Source: Bacteroidota bacterium
GTDB lineage: Bacteria; Bacteroidota; Bacteroidia; NS11-12g; UBA9320
Length of the DNA stretch: 50,257 bases
NCBI GenBank assembly: GCA_947468275.1
Contig: CANIKO010000021.1
Span: 1 to 50,257, forward strand
Direction of reading: 5' to 3'
The translations under genes and the position numbers were made by a program. Numbering within the stretch: the first letter of the stretch is position 1; the number at the start of each line of letters is the position of its first letter. The notes under the pieces are model-generated. The model was not told the origin of the DNA, ran no database searches, and was given only the letters and a program-made list of their open reading frames with translations. This document shows, piece after piece, positions 1 through 7,086 of this stretch.

Positions 1-2181
1 ATCTCGCAATAAATTTTGGCCACTTTTCATGGTAAACCACAACTTTGGATTGCTCACAAAATACCATTGAAACCGATAATTTACCGAGTCACCACCGGTG
101 AAATAATAGGGAACTCGCAACGCTCCATCTCCGCAAACGGTGGTATCGTTAAAGGCCAAAACAGTTTTTAAGGCCGGCCTCACTATTACTTTTTTAAAGG
201 CGGTATCGGGTGCACCGCAGCCGCTGCTGTCGCCTATTATTATTTTGTAGGTAGTGCTTTGCGTTGGCCAAACGATGGGTTGCCGTTTAGTGCTGTCGTC
301 CATTCTGTATTTGGGGCTCCACGTCCATTTGGTTCCACCGTAGGTATTAAGTTTTAAAGTATCTCCTTTACATATCCACGCCGGCGGGCCCGGGTTGGCC
401 TTGTCTCGGGAGTATATTAAGAGGCGTAAAGTATCAGCCTTATAAAAGCTTTGTGCCAGCGGTGAAGTGGAACGGATTCTTATCCGGTACTGCCCGCTGC
501 TGGCCACATTAAACATGGGTAGTACCCCGCGTATTTTGCCATCATTTTTGCTTTTTATCCTGCCAAGCTCCCGTTCTTTACCGGTAAAATTTCCAAATTC
601 ATCGCTTATCTCGGCTATAAAAATATTGGTATCGCCAAATACTCCCCCCTTAGTATAAGGTATGTAAAACGAATCTCCTGCACAATAGGGGCCTTTACTA
701 ATATTACCCCTAAAAATTGCATAATCAAAAGTTTTACCTATGTAGCTATCACCACCATTTGCATATGCTTTGAAATTTCCAAAGCGGATAGAATCATAAC
801 CCCACCAGCCTTGAAAATAAAAATTATTATTATCATCGGTTGCCATTGAGTTAAACGGCATAGGCGTTCTAAATCCCCAAAGGATATTGCCCCGGCCATC
901 AAATTTAAGATTCATACCCTGAGATAGCTTATCACTGGGCATATATTTTTGCCCATCCCATATTATAGGTTTACTGCCACTGCTTCCTGCATTTTCAAAA
1001 TATGAACGATAAAAATATTCATCCTTATAATTAATCATGGAACAGTATCTGTTCCAATAACTAAAAGAAGTTGAAGAGATTGAATCTTCTGTTTTTACCC
1101 ATTTTAATTTTCCGTTTGTATTATAACGGGCAAAAAACTGATAAACTCCATATTTTGAATTGCGTTTCCAAACCGAATCGAATTTAGCTGAATCGCCAAT
1201 GTAAGCACCAGAAATAAAAACAGAATTGCTATCGTAAACTGCTAAATCTTGGATGGTACTCTTTTTACCAGAGGCCTCTATATAAAAATAATTTTTATCT
1301 TTTCCGTTTTTATCCCATATAAAAAGCGTTCCTGCTCCATCTTGTCCATGTGTTATAGTTTTCCCTTTAAATGTGACTTTAGTAACCCCATACCAATACG
1401 CAGCAGCGTAAAGGTTTCCATGAATATCTAACTTTAGGCTGTTTATATATACTCCACCGCCCGAGAATTCAAAGGGTAATTCAGTGGCCCACTCAAATTT
1501 TTGGCCTGATTTCGAAAATTTAAAGATTATATTTCTAAAAGGTGCAGACGATGAACCATAATTGCTTGACCCCGAGGAATCGTATATGTTTATCTGGCCT
1601 TTGTACCATAGGCTAAAATATATATTATCATGTAGGTCGGTAACAAAACGCTTGGGAGCATCATAAATATTATCATTATTTGCATTCATTGGTCCTTCTA
1701 TAATATTTCTGCCGCTTACCATTTTTCCATTTTTATCAAATTCTAATATATACAAGGCAAAGTCTGCTGTGCCCTTTCGTTTGATGGTATCTTTACCTGC
1801 TAAAATAGCAACAGGACTTGCGACAAATGCGATCAGGTTACCCTTGCCATTGAAACTGGAAGCCAATGCCCTTGCCCAACTATTCGGAGTTACGGTTCTG
1901 ATATTACAATACCACAATACTTTCCCATAAGTATTTTGTTTTAAAACCAGAACACTCTTACCGTTTACAGAATCTTTTACAGTAATTCCTCCAAAGGTAA
2001 TTTCTTCAAAATAATTAAAGCTTGAATATTGATTGCCAAAAGAGTCGGCACACATAGAAACAGCTTCCTGACTGCTTTTACCCTGAATAAAATTTACCCA
2101 TTCAAATTTTTGGGCTTCGCATTGCATTGACCAAAGCAAAAGGGCTAAAACTTTTAAGCTATTGGATAATTTTAGCTTCAT
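1..2181 (-). CDS. Large secreted protein with Ig/PKD-like module (partial, left edge)
   Basis: An open frame runs leftward from an ATG at 2181 to base 1 without a stop (727 codons), so the C-terminus lies outside the window. The N-terminus is a signal peptide: basic n-region MKLK, a leucine-rich core, then CEA before Gln. The middle, about residues 30-560, has recurring short units with N-G-K-[GL] turns and aromatic-ending strands such as FDKNGKMVSGR, like the propeller-type tracking proteins of Bacteroidota. Around residue 600 it passes into Ig/PKD-like sequence (CKGDTLKL, then WTWSP). Proteins of this build usually end in a T9SS sorting domain; that is inferred, not seen. It is separated from the upstream gene by a terminator at 2241-2272. 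Substrate and role are unknown. Confidence 0.8.
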   Translation of the reverse strand, partial: MKLKLSNSLKVLALLLWSMQCEAQKFEWVNFIQGKSSQEAVSMCADSFGNQYSSFNYFEEITFGGITVKDSVNGKSVLVLKQNTYGKVLWYCNIRTVTPNSWARALASSFNGKGNLIAFVASPVAILAGKDTIKRKGTADFALYILEFDKNGKMVSGRNIIEGPMNANNDNIYDAPKRFVTDLHDNIYFSLWYKGQINIYDSSGSSNYGSSSAPFRNIIFKFSKSGQKFEWATELPFEFSGGGVYINSLKLDIHGNLYAAAYWYGVTKVTFKGKTITHGQDGAGTLFIWDKNGKDKNYFYIEASGKKSTIQDLAVYDSNSVFISGAYIGDSAKFDSVWKRNSKYGVYQFFARYNTNGKLKWVKTEDSISSTSFSYWNRYCSMINYKDEYFYRSYFENAGSSGSKPIIWDGQKYMPSDKLSQGMNLKFDGRGNILWGFRTPMPFNSMATDDNNNFYFQGWWGYDSIRFGNFKAYANGGDSYIGKTFDYAIFRGNISKGPYCAGDSFYIPYTKGGVFGDTNIFIAEISDEFGNFTGKERELGRIKSKNDGKIRGVLPMFNVASSGQYRIRIRSTSPLAQSFYKADTLRLLIYSRDKANPGPPAWICKGDTLKLNTYGGTKWTWSPKYRMDDSTKRQPIVWPTQSTTYKIIIGDSSGCGAPDTAFKKVIVRPALKTVLAFNDTTVCGDGALRVPYYFTGGDSVNYRFQWYFVSNPKLWFTMKSGQNLLRD

Positions 2182-2188
2182 GGTATAT

Positions 2189-2196
2189 CAAAAGTA
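2189..2196 (-). promoter_or_regulatory. Putative -7 element (TACTTTTG) for the partial secreted protein
   Basis: The minus strand reads TACTTTTG, a full match to the Bacteroidota -7 consensus TAnnTTTG, 8-15 bases before the ATG at 2181. This would give a very short leader. No clear -33 TTG was found. Confidence 0.4.
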
Positions 2197-2240
2197 ATTC
2201 TTTTAGTGAAAATTTACATTTTTTAATATTGAAAAATCAA

Positions 2241-2272
2241 AATGGAGGTGCCTGAATTTGGCCACCTCCATT
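2241..2272 (-). terminator. Rho-independent terminator after the S74/T9SS gene
   Basis: A perfect 10-bp stem (AATGGAGGTG at 2241-2250 with its complement at 2263-2272) and a 12-base loop are followed on the minus strand by a T-rich run. It lies just past the TAA at 2295 and separates two genes on the same strand. Confidence 0.8.
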
Positions 2273-2294
2273 TATTTAAATACATATTCAATAG

Positions 2295-4127
2295 TTAATC
2301 ATGTACTATTTGCATTTTATAAGTGTTTATCACTTTATTTCCACTTACCAATTGGTAAGTATAAATACCCTGGGCCAAACCACCATTTTTTACAATTAAG
2401 CGGCCTTCTCCAAAGTTAGTGATATTAAATACCATCACTTTTTTTCCTGATTGGTCTAATATTTCAATTTTTGAAGTTTCCGAACCCATTGGGATATAGT
2501 AATCAATGTAGGTTTCATTGGTAAAAGGATTAGGTTTATTTTGGTCAAGCCTTGCCGAATTGTTAAGGATGATAGTGGAGATAACTTTATCATTCGCAGA
2601 TGTTTTACCTAACTTATTCATTTCACAGCAAGCATTAAGGTTGGTAATGTTTCTGTCCATTTCATTCAATTTATCTTCTAATAGTTTTGCACGTTCATAT
2701 AATTTGTTTTCTAAAGATATTAGTTTTTGATTTAAGTTGGCATTTTCAAGTTTACTTTGCTCTATTATGGCCTGTTGTTCCTGAATAGCTTTGGTAAGCA
2801 TGGGAATAACCCCAGTATAATTAACAGAATGAATTCCTTTCTCGCTTACCTTTACAAGATTTGGCATTACCGTTTTTAATTCCTGGGCAATAAAACCATA
2901 TTGTAATTCATCAGGAAAATTAAAAAAGGAATCGGGCTTAAAATAATAAGAAACGGGATTTAACTTATTTATAAAATCCAAACCGGTACTAATTGGTTTT
3001 ACATTTGTTTTAAATTTAGCATCAGATGTAGTCCAAGTTGGTGAGCTATTATAACAAGTACCATTGGTATATAAGACACCTCCTGGACCCCAACCACCTG
3101 TGTTTGTCATTCCAATACATACTGCCGTAGGAGCATTAATGTCCCCAATACTAATAACGTTATCTTCAGTAACCAATGCATTGTAACCAATAGCACCAGC
3201 ATTACTATAAGTTGTACCCGTTCCTGCATCTGCATTTGCACCGACAAGCACAAGGCCACCAGAAGATGCAGTAAAAGCATTATTCCCTGCATAAGATCCA
3301 AGAATCACATTGTTTTGTCCGGTTGTGACCCTATCACCTGCCTCAAAGCCCATAAATGTATTATAAGCACCGGTGGTATTAGCTGACCCCGACGAATTTC
3401 CAAGAAAAGTATTTCTACTTCCGGTCGTATTCGCAATTCCAGCATTTCGTCCAGAAAAGACATTTTCATTGCCAGTAGTATTTACATAGCCGCTAAAAGC
3501 CCCTATGAAACTATTATAATAGCCGGTTGTATTATCAATACCACTTGAATTACCAATAAATACATTATTATCGCCTGTGTTGACTTCTCCGGCATAGTAA
3601 CCCATAAATGTATTGTAATCTCCGGATGCCCCCCCCTGCCCGCTGAAGTAGCCATAAAATGAATTGTAGTTGCCTGTGTTGCTATTGCCGCTGTGAGCTC
3701 CGGAAAAAGTATTCTTATTTCCTGTTGCCCCCCCTCCTGAAAGATATCCGGAAAAAGTATTTTCATATCCAGTCGCATTGGTTACACCACTTTGATCGCC
3801 CAAAAAGGTATTTTTATAGCCTGTGGTATTAGCATACCCTGCTTGGCTACCAAGAAAAGAATTATCGTGACCGGTGGATGTTAACGATCCACATAATATA
3901 CCAATATACGTGTTATTGTAACCAGAACTATTAAATAAGCCGTCTGGAATGCCGGGATTGCCTCCGGCTGAAATTCCGAATAAGGCATTGCCTGATGCAG
4001 TGCTAGGAAAAGGAATCCCCACTGAGGTTTGGTCAATGGTATTTTGAGCATTCAATTTTCCAAAGGAAAACAGTAGTAAGAAGCTAATCGTTAAACTTCT
4101 TGCTAAATTTTTGTTGAGTGTTTTCAT
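2295..4127 (-). CDS. T9SS-exported NTFxG-repeat fibre protein with S74 chaperone domain
   Basis: The start is placed at the ATG at 4127 because it opens a clean signal peptide (MKTLNKNLARSL, hydrophobic core, LNAQ), although an in-frame ATG exists at 4199. The 610-residue product has about twelve repeats of roughly 20-22 residues with the pattern N-[TS]-F-x-G-xx-[SA]-G-xxx-NTTG, like collagen- or YadA-head-like fibres of Bacteroidota. A peptidase S74 (endosialidase-type intramolecular chaperone) domain follows, with TTSDAKFK holding the likely Ser-Asp autocleavage site, then a coiled coil and a T9SS type-A sorting domain (NPFTNETYIDYYIP to the end). It probably forms a trimeric surface or secreted fibre. 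Two copies of a palindrome found also before the signalling operon lie 71-134 bases upstream of the start, so the adjacent response regulator probably controls it. Confidence 0.85.
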   Translation of the reverse strand: MKTLNKNLARSLTISFLLLFSFGKLNAQNTIDQTSVGIPFPSTASGNALFGISAGGNPGIPDGLFNSSGYNNTYIGILCGSLTSTGHDNSFLGSQAGYANTTGYKNTFLGDQSGVTNATGYENTFSGYLSGGGATGNKNTFSGAHSGNSNTGNYNSFYGYFSGQGGASGDYNTFMGYYAGEVNTGDNNVFIGNSSGIDNTTGYYNSFIGAFSGYVNTTGNENVFSGRNAGIANTTGSRNTFLGNSSGSANTTGAYNTFMGFEAGDRVTTGQNNVILGSYAGNNAFTASSGGLVLVGANADAGTGTTYSNAGAIGYNALVTEDNVISIGDINAPTAVCIGMTNTGGWGPGGVLYTNGTCYNSSPTWTTSDAKFKTNVKPISTGLDFINKLNPVSYYFKPDSFFNFPDELQYGFIAQELKTVMPNLVKVSEKGIHSVNYTGVIPMLTKAIQEQQAIIEQSKLENANLNQKLISLENKLYERAKLLEDKLNEMDRNITNLNACCEMNKLGKTSANDKVISTIILNNSARLDQNKPNPFTNETYIDYYIPMGSETSKIEILDQSGKKVMVFNITNFGEGRLIVKNGGLAQGIYTYQLVSGNKVINTYKMQIVHD

Positions 4128-4147
4128 AATTTTTTTTTTATGTTTCT

Positions 4148-4155
4148 CAAACTTA
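4148..4155 (-). promoter_or_regulatory. Putative -7 element (TAAGTTTG) of the fibre gene
   Basis: The minus strand reads TAAGTTTG, a full TAnnTTTG match, with a TTG about 21 bases upstream as a possible -33 element. The inferred start near 4141 puts the centre of the nearer palindrome (4198-4209) at about -62, a usual position for a LuxR-type activator. Confidence 0.55.
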
Positions 4156-4188
4156 AACCCTTTGTTATTCAATAACCAAACGTTTACC

Positions 4189-4211
4189 TGCAATTTCATA
4201 GTTTACTATTA
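4189..4211. promoter_or_regulatory. Palindromic operator candidate, site 1
   Basis: This 23-base sequence is repeated exactly at 4241-4263, 52 bases away. Its core, ATAGTTTACTAT (4198-4209), is ATAGT-TT-ACTAT, an inverted repeat with a two-base centre. It lies upstream of the fibre gene. The same half-sites occur at 6664-6675 and 6728-6739. Confidence 0.6.
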
Positions 4212-4240
4212 CGGTTTTCAACTATTTTTATTGGGATTTT

Positions 4241-4263
4241 TGCAATTTCATAGTTTACTATTA
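4241..4263. promoter_or_regulatory. Palindromic operator candidate, site 2
   Basis: Exact second copy of the 23-base repeat at 4189-4211, with core ATAGTTTACTAT at 4250-4261. It overlaps the TAA stop codon (4261-4263) of the response-regulator gene, so the binding site begins where that gene ends. Confidence 0.6.
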
Positions 4264-4917
4264 GTTCTTTTTATGTAGGCCATTTTGGTTAACATAATTC
4301 ACTAATTCCACTACGTTTTTTACGCCCAGTTTTTTCATAATATTATGTCTATGTGTATTTATGGTGTATTCTGAAAGCGATACTTTTTCGGCTATTTTAG
4401 GGGCTGTGTATCCTTCACACAGAAGTTTTATTATTTCTATTTCCCTTAATCCAAGTTTTAGTTTCTTCTTATCTGGTGTTTCTACAGTTCGTTTCTTCTT
4501 ATATTCGTTCCATATTTCCAGTACCTCTTTGGTAAAATAGTTGCCATCCTTTACCAGCATTTTAAGGGCGTTTATTATCTCATTCTTATCCGCACTTTTT
4601 AGGATATAGCCTTCCACCCCCAGACTCATCAATTCTACAATTTGCCCAATTTCCTTATACGACGAACACATAATAATTTTGGTGTTTTGGTGGTCTTTTT
4701 TTATTAGGCGTGCTGTTTCCATGCCATCCATTCCCTCCATAGCTATATCCAATATTACTATGTCAAAATGTTGTTCGGTCAATTTTTTTAAAGCTACGGT
4801 TCCGTTTCGGGCTTCATCAAAAAATTTCACTTCTGATAGTGACGAAATAATTTTAATAATCCCTTCCCTTACTACAGAATGGTCGTCTACTATTAGTATG
4901 CTTATCATATTACCCAT
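4261..4917 (-). CDS. NarL/FixJ-family response regulator (REC + LuxR HTH)
   Basis: A 218-residue DNA-binding response regulator. The receiver domain (residues 5-125) has the acidic pair DD at 11-12, the phospho-acceptor Asp57 in VILDIAMEGMDG, Ser85/86 and Lys107. The LuxR-type helix-turn-helix covers about 155-212 (LGLREIEIIKLLCEGYTAPKIAEKV is the family's typical opening and turn; here it is described in parts: LGLREIEI then GYTAPKIAE). Translation can start at Met1 or Met4. It begins 6 bases after the restored stop of the kinase gene, the usual arrangement for a cognate pair. Palindromes upstream of the fibre gene and of its own operon are its likely targets (inference). Nothing in the sequence suggests it is defective. 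Confidence 0.92.
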   Translation of the reverse strand: MGNMISILIVDDHSVVREGIIKIISSLSEVKFFDEARNGTVALKKLTEQHFDIVILDIAMEGMDGMETARLIKKDHQNTKIIMCSSYKEIGQIVELMSLGVEGYILKSADKNEIINALKMLVKDGNYFTKEVLEIWNEYKKKRTVETPDKKKLKLGLREIEIIKLLCEGYTAPKIAEKVSLSEYTINTHRHNIMKKLGVKNVVELVNYVNQNGLHKKN

Positions 4918-4923
4918 ATTATT

Positions 4924-5662
4924 TTATAGTTTTATAGCCATCGTTAATGTAAATCCATTTTGAGTTTCTATCGTTAATTTGCCTTTAATCAATTCAGCTC
5001 TCGTCCTTATGTTTTTTTAATCCTATTCCCTCAATTTTTTTATAGGGTTCAAAACCCTTTCCATTGTCAAAATAAGTAAGGGAAAGTTCTTTCCCCTGAT
5101 GCTCATATATTATATCCAAATTTATTTCATTGGCATGGCTGTGTTTTAGGGTATTGTTATATAATTCTAAAATAATATAATACAGGTGTATTTCTATATT
5201 TTGATGGAATCGTGTTGAGTAGGTATCATCAAAAAAATTTACGGTAAATCCTTCCGGGGCATTAGCAAATAATTTTTTTATTGTATATATCAATCCATGT
5301 TCTTTAATGGTTTTGGGCATTAAATTATGAGCTATTTGCCGCATTGTTTCCATCGCATTTGTTACTTTAAGTTTGGCATCTTCCTTGGTTTGCGTGGCTT
5401 TTAACTCATTGTTTAATTCAATTTCATCAATGGTTTGTATAATATCAAAAAGTGCTGCCCCCATGCTATCGTGTAAATCCATAGCTATCCGTCCCCGCTC
5501 ATTATCCTGCCCCAAAAAAATAGTATTAATAATTTCTATCCGCTGCCTCTTTAGTTTTTTATTAAATGCCAAAAACATTATCAATACCGATAACCCCACT
5601 ACAGCAAGGGTAATAGAAAAAATAAAAACTAAGTTAATTCCTAAACCTGAACCCTCTTGCAT
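4924..5662 (-). CDS. LytS/NarX-type sensor histidine kinase, frame broken in a 7-A run
   Basis: The uninterrupted frame ends at 4994 after GIGLKKHKDES, inside the ATPase domain. Skipping one base in the A run (plus-strand T run 5012-5018) restores GLKNIRTRAELIKGKLTIE and a tail ending MAIKL, with a TAA at 4924-4926, 6 bases before the regulator ATG. The restored protein is about 246 residues: one membrane helix (about 10-32), a HisKA_3 region with the likely phospho-acceptor in MDLHDSMGAALF, the N box (ELYNNTLKHSHA) and the G1 box (DNGKGF). The periplasmic part is only a few residues, so it has no sensor domain of its own. Its ATG overlaps the end of the seven-helix membrane protein gene by 22 bases. 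The shift may be a sequencing error, a real mutation, or slippage. Confidence 0.85.
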
Positions 5663-6264
5663 AAAAAACTTATTCCAAACATACTATTACATAAAACATT
5701 GGCTACTCCATTAATTATGGCAAAAGCCTCCCCAAAAAGATTGTTGTTGAAATTAAAAAATGAAATACTTGAATAAGCATAGATAACAATCACAAACAAA
5801 TAATAAATTAATCGGGCTGATGCTATCCATAAAATAGGATTTTGGACAGGAGCCCAATCGTCTAATGAACCAATAATAACATAAAAACTAAGGATTATAA
5901 AATACAAGAATAATACTATAAAATATATGCTGGGTGAATAGAAAGAAGTATGCCAAAACCACGAATCCAAACAATCAAATAATATTAGCCCAAAATAAAT
6001 AAAGGTAAGAGTTTTCAGCCAATTTGGAAAAGAACGGAATTTATTAAAAAACCACGTAAAAAATAAGAAATCACAAATAAAAAACGGCTTAAACATCCAA
6101 TGGTTATTGAATTCGTTCAAAGCCAAAATTGTAGAAACAATTTCAAATGTAAAAGAGAAAATAATGTACCAAAGAAAATACGTTTGGAGTTTCCCATTTC
6201 TGCGATAGAAAAATAGTCCGGCTATTAAGGGAAATAGAATGGATAAACTACTAACTAAATCCAA
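5641..6264 (-). CDS. Seven-helix membrane protein, likely sensor partner of the kinase
   Basis: A 207-residue, strongly hydrophobic protein with about seven predicted membrane helices and many aromatic residues. I do not recognise a named family. The start must be the TTG at 6264, because the preceding gene's TAG (6271-6273) is in the same frame and the next Met is near residue 56, beyond the first helix. It starts 6 bases after the small gene upstream and overlaps the histidine kinase gene by 22 bases, so translation is probably coupled. As the kinase lacks a sensor domain, this protein is a reasonable candidate to detect the signal in the membrane; that role is inferred from position alone. 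Confidence 0.8.
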   Translation of the reverse strand: MDLVSSLSILFPLIAGLFFYRRNGKLQTYFLWYIIFSFTFEIVSTILALNEFNNHWMFKPFFICDFLFFTWFFNKFRSFPNWLKTLTFIYFGLILFDCLDSWFWHTSFYSPSIYFIVLFLYFIILSFYVIIGSLDDWAPVQNPILWIASARLIYYLFVIVIYAYSSISFFNFNNNLFGEAFAIINGVANVLCNSMFGISFLCKRVQV

Positions 6265-6270
6265 GTTGGT

Positions 6271-6582
6271 CTAAGAATTTAAAGCATTTGCTGAGCCACA
6301 TCGTGTAGGACATGGCATTCCTAACTCGGCTAATACACCATCATCGATATCATCTTCATTGGCCAATACGCCGCATATTACCAATTGTGGGTTGCCCAAA
6401 GAATCTTCACCAAAATAGATACGGATACCTACGCAATCACCCTGCTCAAGAATATCTGAAATAGCTGTTTTTCCGTAAAAGAATCCTTTGACTGCCGTTG
6501 GGTGACTAGTTCTGTAATTGGCTGTTAAATCACCTGCATCCAGCAGACTAATAGTGTGGTTTTCGTTTCCTGTAAATGACAT
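6271..6582 (-). CDS. Small cytoplasmic protein with Cys-containing tail, first gene of signalling operon
   Basis: A 103-residue protein without signal peptide or membrane helix. It opens MSFTGNENHTISL, has a central QGDCVGIRIYFGED block followed by LVICGV, and ends MPCPTRCGSANALNS. Cysteines are at 50, 70, 91 and 95. It resembles, from memory, a family of uncharacterised Bacteroidota proteins with a conserved GIRxYxG core and CPxxC tail; no function is known to me. It is the first gene of a leftward operon with the membrane protein, kinase and regulator, and two palindromes lie 82-157 bases upstream of its ATG. It might be a ligand, a metal- or redox-responsive partner, or a target of the system; the sequence does not decide. 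Confidence 0.75.
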   Translation of the reverse strand: MSFTGNENHTISLLDAGDLTANYRTSHPTAVKGFFYGKTAISDILEQGDCVGIRIYFGEDSLGNPQLVICGVLANEDDIDDGVLAELGMPCPTRCGSANALNS

Positions 6583-6660
6583 AATTTTTCTGTTTATATT
6601 TTCTACAAGTATAATTTATTTTGATACCGTGTATTTTTTTAAAAGTAAATTTTAAGAAAT

Positions 6661-6678
6661 TTCATAGTAAACTATTAG
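6661..6678. promoter_or_regulatory. Palindromic operator candidate, site 3
   Basis: Core ATAGTAAACTAT at 6664-6675, with the same TTC flank on the left and TAG on the right as sites 1 and 2. It lies 82-93 bases before the ATG of the 103-residue protein. Confidence 0.6.
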
Positions 6679-6724
6679 ATTATTAGCCAAGAATTCATGA
6701 AATTTTAAAAGAAATCTATTGATT

Positions 6725-6742
6725 CTAATAGTAAACTATTAG
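6725..6742. promoter_or_regulatory. Palindromic operator candidate, site 4 (longest match)
   Basis: CTAATAGTAAACTATTAG is a perfect 8-bp inverted repeat around a two-base centre. It lies 64 bases from site 3, matching the paired layout at 4189-4263. Confidence 0.6.
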
Positions 6743-7047
6743 GGTTTTATTTTCATTTTTTCAAAAATTATAAATATAGGAAAAGTTAAAACTATAACAA
6801 GAAATGATAACTTTTTAAAAGTTGTCTGCTCCATATAAAAAAATCATTTTATAACTGCGGTCATAAAAAACCGGAATAGGAATTTCTTTTCCTTTACCGG
6901 AGGGGTGTCTTATAAACTTAAAAATCTAAAGGAAATTTTAACACCTAAATACCACAACAAAAAATATGGCTATTAATTAAAAAACTAAAGAATAAAACTC
7001 CATGATTTTCTCAAAATCCTTTGCAATAGAGTATTTTATTCTTCCAA

Positions 7048-7076
7048 TGTGCAATTTGTGCAATTAATGTGCAATT
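7048..7076. repeat. Three direct copies of TGTGCAATT
   Basis: Copies at 7048-7056, 7057-7065 and 7068-7076 sit just beyond the stop codon of the AlbA-type regulator. This may be a small tandem repeat without function. Confidence 0.5.
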
Positions 7077-7086
7077 GAATTATAAC

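Larger units (their letters stand above)
6583..7086. other. Gene-free stretch with operator pair upstream of the signalling operon
   Basis: No convincing gene. It holds the two palindromes at 6664-6675 and 6728-6739, a weak -7-like element (TATACTTG on the minus strand, 6606-6613), an imperfect 12-base hairpin at 6871-6900 closed by CCGG, and three copies of TGTGCAATT at 7048-7076 next to the end of the AlbA-type gene. Confidence 0.6.

Noticed and set aside
3300-3960. Regular DNA repetition resembling a repeat array
   Set aside because: The periodicity of about 60-66 bases follows the coding of NTFxG protein repeats in the fibre gene; units diverge and there are no spacers.
5012-5018. Programmed frameshift in the kinase
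   Set aside because: The A run is a slippery sequence, but no stimulating stem-loop was seen and the shortened protein would lack the rest of its ATP lid, so error or mutation is simpler; left open in the findings.
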